In this document: one piece after another, positions 59,049 to 64,000 of the stretch
Position numbering within the stretch: the stretch's first letter is position 1
How the letters are laid out: each line of letters starts with the position of its first letter
Assembly (NCBI GenBank): GCA_963710615.1
Contig: CAVQBF010000022.1
Coordinates: 10,788-74,787, forward strand
Direction: 5' to 3'
DNA: 64,000 bases
DNA from: GCA-2746605 sp963710615
Lineage (GTDB): Bacteria; Bacteroidota; Ignavibacteria; Ignavibacteriales; Melioribacteraceae
Program-made: the position numbers and the translations under genes
Notes under the pieces: generated by a model
What the model saw: only the letters and a program-made list of their open reading frames with translations
Database searches by the model: none
Told to the model about the DNA's origin: nothing

Positions 59049-60244
59049 ATCACAAAGGCTATCCGGTAAACTTGATCGATCTAGACCATACGCAATTTAA
59101 AGATAGTTCTCATAAACTAACTAAACTCGAGGAAAATCTAGTCTTTTGACGAAAATATTGGTGAAGCAAATATTATAAGCCCCTAAATATTTAGATAATT
59201 TTGAAGAAGTGGATATTTTGAAGAAATTAAAAGAGCACAATTTAATACTTCTGATAAAGAACTTTATTTCTTTGGTTCTGAACCTCACACAGCTCGTGAA
59301 GGTATAGACTATTTATTAGGTCCAAACAATTATAGAGAGTATAATTTGCTTCATGAACTGGAAAAATTGCCAGTGGAAGATCGAGCCTTTGTTTTTCTAA
59401 ATTTTCACCATTTTTTCGGGCAGAACAAACAAAATGATCTAGCCGAAATACTTCAAAAAAGTAAACTAAAAAATCATAAAGTAATTCAAGGAGATAATGT
59501 TCAACTAATTTCTTTCTTTGAAAAATTTAGACGAGTAAGAGTACCGGAAGAAAGTGAAATAAAAAATGCTATTTCCGGTATTTTTGTTTCTTTTCTAATT
59601 CAAAAGAATAAATATAAAGATAGAGACTGGACTTTATATCCATTTGTGAAGCATAGATTACTTAATCGTCTATTAGATAAATCAGCTTCCCCACAAGCAT
59701 TATCAATTGCAATTGACCATTTCTCCGAGATCACTAAAACTGATCTTTTAGCAAACGTGTCATTCTGGTGTTTATTCTTTGACGAATATTCAAAAGCATT
59801 ATCTGAGATTAACAAAAACAAGGTTAAAGTCACCGTTAAAAATCAAAGATAAGTGGATAATTGATATTAAAGATAAAAAATATCGTGTACTATATCCTAA
59901 AGAAGATACTGGTCCTACAGAAGTATACCAAGTTTGTTACATACTTATTGCTTCTGATTAGATATGCAGAGATAAAAAAACAACCTTTATCGGTTGATTT
60001 ATTGCGAAAAGCTATTTTAAAATATGATGGTGAGAAAGTCCCGGATGAAATCGATTTAGAAACAGCCAGAGTAGCTATAAGTAAAATATTCAATAAAGCT
60101 ATAAAAGAGCATGAATGGTTCAATACATTTTATGAATCTTATATAGAATATGAGTCCTACGAATATAGTATAGACCTTTCCTTACTAGAATTAACTATTT
60201 CCGGTTTTGAATTGGAATCAAAATTTTTCGATAAACTCCACTAG
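59049..60244 (+). pseudogene. frameshifted gene of unknown function beyond the insertion sequence
   Basis: Coding-like sequence in several frames. The first piece (NHKGYPVNLIDLDHTQF..LEENL, 59049-59150) is cut at its N-terminus by the IS3 element; a frame open from 59205 to 59852 gives KELYFFGSEPHTAREGIDYLL, LEKLPVEDRAFVFLNFHHFFG and a long mixed alpha region; the frames at about 59845-59961 (DKWIIDIKDKKYRVLYPKEDTG) and 59955-60244 (RYAEIKKQPLSVDLLRKAIL) complete it. I read one protein of about 390 residues with two or three breaks, though two adjacent genes are possible. No family is recognised. It lies inside the integrase-bearing segment. Confidence 0.45.
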
Positions 60245-60414
60245 TCTTCAACCACATTCCCAGATAGATACCCTTAGTAACTAAAAAGTTTTTTTGTTAC
60301 CAAAATAATTTTGTTTGGTAACGAGATGTGCCCATTAACATCCTTTAATTGCGCGTGACAGTTGAACAAAATAATGTTCAATAATTTTCTAACCTTAAAT
60401 TATAGGAGGTCCAA

Positions 60415-61027
60415 ATGGACACAAAAACAATCTTCAAACAAGGCAACACCCCATAATTCAGCCGGTAACAAACCGGAATTTAAAAACACTGGTATTGATG
60501 AGGAAGCAAAAAAGAAAGCAATAGCTGAACAAGAAGCTATTAAGGCTAGAGATGAACGTATTTCCATGTTTGCATCTTCGCATAACTTTTTAGCAAAAAA
60601 TGCTGATTCAGTTGAAGTTCAGTTAGAGGAGTTTTACTTAGCTGATAGTGATATTGAAGCAGCAATCGCAGACAAAACAGAATATTTAAACTCAAGCGGT
60701 AAGTTTAAGATTTCTGGGAAGAGAAAAAGGTTAAGCGGTTTTCAAAAAACAAAAGTTAGAAATGAGATACGTAACCTTAAGAAATCTCGTCAGATTATTA
60801 AGAGAGACATCTCTAAACTCGAGAGAAGTTTAACCAGCTCATTTCAACGCGATACTAACCGAATTGTTAGAAGTAATGTACGTATGAGTGCTAAAAGAGG
60901 CAGTTATCACAATCGTTACTCTGGCAATATCAAAGCCGCAATTACAAAGCTAGTCAACGGACTATCTGTCGAGGAGCTAAAAACTCTTAAGGCGAACGTT
61001 GCTAAATCTGATTCTAAAGAAAGGTGA
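60415..61027 (+). pseudogene. unknown basic protein, frame broken near the start
   Basis: An AGGAGG site followed by an ATG at 60415 gives DTKTIFKQGNTP and then a stop at 60454. The next frame is open to 61027 and continues plausibly as HNSAGNKPEFKNTGIDEEAK, so the break is near the C4 run 60449-60452. The joined product is about 203 residues. It is rich in Lys, Arg, Glu and Ser, with a helical middle (EEAKKKAIAEQEAIKARDER) and a basic part (KISGKRKRLSGFQKTKVRNE). No known domain. Small basic proteins of this sort are common in prophage-like and integrative elements. Confidence 0.5.
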
Positions 61028-61034
61028 TGCATTT

Positions 61035-61151
61035 ATGATGCAAGCACTTATTAAAGCTCCAAGAAACCTTTTAACTAAAGTTGCTGCAAATCCGGATGCT
61101 AGAAAGATTTACATGCAACATTTTCGAAATGAGTTGAAAGTTGGAAAGTAG
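61035..61151 (+). CDS. 38-residue basic peptide gene
   Basis: A short open frame from ATG at 61035, seven bases downstream of the previous stop, with AAAGGTG as ribosome binding site. The product (MMQALIKAPRNLLTKV and on to RNELKVGK) is basic and mostly helical. A terminator hairpin follows 21 bases after the stop, which supports its being a real last gene of that unit. Function unknown. Confidence 0.45.
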   Translation: MMQALIKAPRNLLTKVAANPDARKIYMQHFRNELKVGK

Positions 61152-61172
61152 CATTAATTGTTTCAAACTTTT

Positions 61173-61197
61173 GGAGGCCATAGGCTTGGCCTCCTTT
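61173..61197 (+). terminator. hairpin terminator
   Basis: GGAGGCC at 61173-61179 pairs with GGCCTCC at 61188-61194 around an eight-base loop, followed by TTTAACTT. The stem is perfect over seven G-C-rich base pairs. Confidence 0.7.
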
Positions 61198-61224
61198 AAC
61201 TTAAAAAAAATAAGGAAAAATCAA

Positions 61225-61617
61225 ATGAACAACTTAATAATTTACATGCACTGTTTACTTATTGACATCGATGATGTCCAAGTTCAAATCAACACAATAA
61301 TAAACCAAATTCTTTTTGAATTAACAACTAATGATTTTCGTCCTACATATTCAATCAATTACAACGAGGATGGTTTAGTAATTACATTCACTGGTTTAGA
61401 GAATTTAACGGAATCTTGTGATCTAATAATTAACAATTTATCTGATAATGGTTGGTTAGGCTCTATAGTTAAAATTGTACTCAATGATTTTACATCTGAC
61501 CGAAGTGTACTTATAATGCCAAGTTCTAGATCTTCAAAAGATGATGAGGATCAAATAGCAGATATTGAAGTTCCAATTATCAATCAACCATATTCTAACT
61601 CTATCAATTTTAACTAA
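61225..61617 (+). CDS. unknown acidic protein
   Basis: 130 residues from the ATG at 61225, chosen because TAAGGAAA precedes it; the frame itself is open further upstream but passes through the terminator hairpin. The composition is acidic and rich in Asn and Ile (LIDIDDVQVQINTIINQIL; LVITFTGLENLTESCD). I do not recognise it. It lies between the terminator and the excisionase-like gene. Confidence 0.5.
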   Translation: MNNLIIYMHCLLIDIDDVQVQINTIINQILFELTTNDFRPTYSINYNEDGLVITFTGLENLTESCDLIINNLSDNGWLGSIVKIVLNDFTSDRSVLIMPSSRSSKDDEDQIADIEVPIINQPYSNSINFN

Positions 61618-61635
61618 TAATAGGGCATAAGAATA

Positions 61636-61941
61636 GTGAAAGCACTTAAGTCAAATATCAGAACAAAGATCGATTTCGGTAAAGCGAATGAAGCTGCGGA
61701 AGTTAAGCTTCCGCCTTCGCTTTCTGATGATGATCTGTTCTCATACAACTTAAGCATGCTGGATCGATTCGACCCGGATAAAATTCTATATTCAATTAAA
61801 GAAGCATCCCAAATCTTAAACCTAAGTGATGATTTTGTTGGTGGTCGAGTTCGAAGTGGAAAGATCCAAGCCACAAAGCTTGGTGATCGACACATGATCA
61901 ACAAACTAACACTTGCACAAATCATGACCAAAGGAGTATGA
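61636..61941 (+). CDS. excisionase-like helix-turn-helix protein
   Basis: 101 residues beginning with GTG at 61636. The second half (YSIKEASQILNLSDDFVGGRVRSGKI, then KLGDRHMINKLTLAQIM) has the pattern of the MerR/Xis-type HTH_17 domain: a recognition helix and a wing with an arginine. Proteins like this direct excision beside a tyrosine integrase, which is what follows three bases later. The first 50 residues are unlike known excisionases. Confidence 0.6.
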   Translation: MKALKSNIRTKIDFGKANEAAEVKLPPSLSDDDLFSYNLSMLDRFDPDKILYSIKEASQILNLSDDFVGGRVRSGKIQATKLGDRHMINKLTLAQIMTKGV

Positions 61942-61943
61942 CT

Positions 61944-63007
61944 ATGGGAGCTATAAAACAATTGAAGAATGGAAAGTTTCAAATTACTGTTTATGACATA
62001 CCGGAAGGAGACATAGAATGCGTTTTGAAAAACATAAATATGCCAAAGCATACATTGATAAGATAGAGAATGAGAAATCAGAACAGAAACTTATTGATGC
62101 CGGTCTTATGAAGAAAACATCATCTGTGGAAGATTCAATAACTGAATTCATACTCACCAAAGTGGATTTAAGAGAGAAATCCAAGAAAAAATATAACAGA
62201 GTATTAGAGCAGTTTAGAATTTTCTGTAGTGATGAAGTAATAATAAATATGAATGACTTCACACGAGATCATGCCGATAAGTTCTGGTCAGCTATTACTG
62301 ATAGTGGTGCAGCAGCAAAGACTACTAATTTCTATCTCATGGTAGTCAAGGCATTATTTGAAAATGAGATAACAAGAGATAGGTTAATCAAAAGCCCATT
62401 CTCTCATATAAAATATCTTAAAGAAAAAGTAAAGTCCCTAGTAGAGCAACAAGAGGAATACTACGATACGAATGAAATAAAATCATTCTTCAAAGTTGAA
62501 ATGGATGAAAGAGATCGTCAAGTATTTCAAATGTTACTGTTAACCGGACTTAGAATTAGTGAATTACAATCATTAAAATGGGAGCACGGAATAGATTTAG
62601 CGAATAAAATAATCAAAGTTCGCAATTATGAGGGATATGAGACAAAGACCACAACCTCAGAGAGAGATATTCCAATGACAGACCTTATTTATAAGATGCT
62701 TCTAGGAATGAAAAAGAATAATGCGAAAGGATATGTTTTTCAATCAGTGAATGGGGGAATGGTTAGTGAAAGAACGCTTCTGAGTAAATGCAAAAATATT
62801 GCGGAGCAAGCTGGTATTATAAAGAATGCTACTCTTCACAAATGGCGACACACATTCTCAAGTCATGTATTAAATACAGAAATCCAGTATGAAGAAAAAC
62901 AGTATTTGATGGGTCACAAGCCGGAGTCAATGACAGACAGATACACAAAGATAGATCCAAAGAGCTTGCAGAAGAAGCTCACAAAATTGGATGAACTAAT
63001 TAAATAA
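61944..63007 (+). pseudogene. tyrosine recombinase/integrase, N-terminus in another frame
   Basis: A phage-type integrase. From 62018 the frame is open for 329 residues and contains a core-binding domain and the catalytic domain: LLTGLRISELQSLKW (Arg), LHKWRHTFSSH (His-x-x-Arg), YLMGHKPES (His) and TDRYTKI (nucleophilic Tyr). The usual integrase opening lies upstream in another frame: AAAGGAG, ATG at 61944, GAIKQLKNGKFQITVYD, and just before 62018 the in-frame residues TGRRHR that commonly follow it. So one or two bases are altered near 61997 and the whole gene begins at 61944. The alternative is that 62018, which has its own AGGAG, is the true start. All catalytic residues are present. Confidence 0.8.
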
Positions 63008-63036
63008 TATTCAAATTAAATAATTTCAACAATAAG

Positions 63037-63060
63037 GCCGCCCAATATGGGTGGCTTTTT
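63037..63060 (+). terminator. rho-independent terminator after the integrase
   Basis: GCCGCCC at 63037-63043 pairs with GGGTGGC at 63049-63055 (one G-U) around a five-base loop, followed by TTTTT and further T's. It lies 30 bases after the integrase stop codon. Confidence 0.85.
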
Positions 63061-63078
63061 TATTATATGGAGGATGAA

Positions 63079-63488
63079 ATGAATTTAATAGATTTATTAG
63101 CTTATTATTATGATGAAGAAAAGGCAGAACAATATCTTTGGAAGTGGAATCCTAAAAACCTTTACTACACTGTGAAAAATGTGGATCAGTAAAAACTTGG
63201 AAGAATTAGAAGAGGAAAATTATAAATGTTACAGTTGTAAAACGGAATGGAGTACAAGAAAGGGGAGCATTGTTATAAATATAGAATCTCATTTTCCAAA
63301 TTTATTTTGGTATTAAATTATTTGCAATGGATATTCCACAGGTGACAATTTCCAAAGAATTAGATGTTTCGAGAAATGTAATTGGACAATTGATTAAAGA
63401 TATTAGAAATGAAATATTTAAAAATGAAATTGGAAAAATGGATCAAGAATTATCAGGAGGTAAATTCAATAATAGAAGGATAAAATAA
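63079..63488 (+). pseudogene. remnant of an IS1595-like transposase N-terminus
   Basis: From an ATG preceded by GGAGG, frames read NLIDLLAYYYDEEKAEQYL, then CEKCGSVKTWK, then, after a frame change, YKCYSCKTEWSTRKGSI, which together make the two CxxC knuckles of the zinc ribbon found at the start of IS1595/ISXO2-type transposases. A later frame (FAMDIPQVTISKELDVSRNVI to 63488) resembles the helix-turn-helix that follows. The DDE domain is missing. Other zinc-ribbon plus HTH proteins could look the same, so the family name is tentative. Confidence 0.45.
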
Positions 63489-63952
63489 TTCTATACATTA
63501 GGGATAGATATATAAAAATTAGTTCAGCAGCTTCTAAAAATATCAATGTCAATGAATGTAAACATTTAAGTTAAATATTCTTAGAAAAAAGAACTATAAC
63601 TTTGAATACTATTATATCTTTAATGCTCAACTTTTTGGAAAAGCACATGATACGATAAGCCAAAATAAATTATCAGTAAATGGAGTGAACTAAAAAAACA
63701 TTTAATTAAATATAAAGGTACGAAATCGAAATAATATGCTGATATTCCTATTTGAAGTGATATTCAGAAATAATAATAAAGTCAAATCTATCATAAAAAT
63801 AATCAATGAAATTAGGGTGGCTGATAATCAACAGACCCGTAAAATCATAGACAAAAAAGTATAGATTTTAGTGCCCAAAAAATGCCCAAAAAGTGTCCAA
63901 GACACATCACAGAGGCCAATTATAGCGGTTACAGCGGTAGTTTTTAAAATTA
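63489..63952. other. gene-free AT-rich tail
   Basis: No open frame or RNA was recognised. Around 63870-63905 is a run of CCAAAA-type repeats (TGCCCAAAAAATGCCC). It separates the transposase remnant from the hairpin at the right edge. Confidence 0.45.
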
Positions 63953-63994
63953 AAAAGCCCGAAAACAGCTTAAAAACGCTATAAACGGGCTTTT
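63953..63994. terminator. hairpin at the right edge, possibly bidirectional terminator
   Basis: AAAAGCCCG at 63953-63961 is complementary to CGGGCTTTT at 63986-63994; the 24-base loop can form a small inner stem (AGC with GCT). T-tract on one side and A-tract on the other fit a terminator usable from either direction, perhaps for a gene just outside the window. Confidence 0.55.
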
Positions 63995-64000
63995 AAAAAT

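Noticed and set aside
63860..63910. CCAAAA-type repeats near the right edge as an attachment site
   Set aside because: No matching copy was found at the other side of the integrase segment, so there is no support for att status.
1..64000. tRNA genes, rRNA, CRISPR arrays and known riboswitches
   Set aside because: No T-loop/acceptor pattern, no regularly spaced repeats and no familiar aptamer text were found by reading; a covariance-model search would be needed to exclude short RNAs.

Overview
The window looks like a piece of an AT-rich Ignavibacteria-type genome (Ignavibacteriota, the Bacteroidota/Chlorobi side). The grounds are type IX secretion sorting tails of the 'YPNPFNPTT...' type on several exported proteins, a PorV/UPF0164-like protein beside a TonB-dependent receptor, several lipoprotein signals ending in a GC box, and many Bacteroidota-style polysaccharide enzymes. 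No rRNA, tRNA or CRISPR array was seen. Taxonomy is inferred from these family traits only.

Region 1 (about 1.1-25.4 kb) reads as a phytate and myo-inositol utilisation locus. An autoregulated GntR/LacI chimeric repressor is followed by a long operon: iolG, iolM, iolN and iolO homologues (the Thermotoga-type inositol route to D-tagaturonate), an outer-membrane barrel, a ribose/inositol-type ABC importer, and an FAD/Fe-S oxidoreductase. A second operon holds a zinc dehydrogenase, an organophosphate:phosphate antiporter-like transporter, a PfkB kinase resembling myo-inositol kinase, a purple-acid-phosphatase-like enzyme and a TonB receptor. A third unit holds a beta-propeller phytase lipoprotein and UxaE (tagaturonate epimerase). 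Elements with GTCTA/TAGAC half-sites lie at the promoters in front of the regulator, the zinc dehydrogenase and the phytase. Together these suggest one regulon from extracellular phytate to fructuronate.

Region 2 (26.8-40.1 kb) is a galactose regulon: a GalR-like LacI repressor, galK, galT, then a TonB receptor, two T9SS-tagged surface proteins, a PorV-like barrel and a lipoprotein in which a propeller interrupts an Ig-like domain. The 16-bp palindrome TTGCAAACGTTTGCAA and its variants sit at the regulator, before galK and before the receptor. The receptor unit ends in a strong terminator.

Region 3 (40.1-57.8 kb) is a tightly packed run of hydrolases fitting a uronate-containing N-sulfated glycosaminoglycan such as heparan sulfate: a GH36-like galactosidase, a sulfamidase (SGSH-like), a heparinase II/III-type lyase, two metallophosphoesterases, two GH2 enzymes, a GH88 unsaturated glucuronyl hydrolase, a GH97 enzyme and a sodium:solute symporter. 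The second GH2 is decayed and cut off by an IS3-family element.

Region 4 (57.8-64 kb) holds the IS3 element, then a broken unknown gene, several small unknown genes, an excisionase-like HTH protein, a tyrosine integrase and an IS1595-like transposase remnant. It looks like a decayed integrative element.

About fifteen genes are interrupted by frameshifts, some in or beside homopolymers. This may be uncorrected sequencing error, real decay, or both; the coding potential is read here across the breaks.
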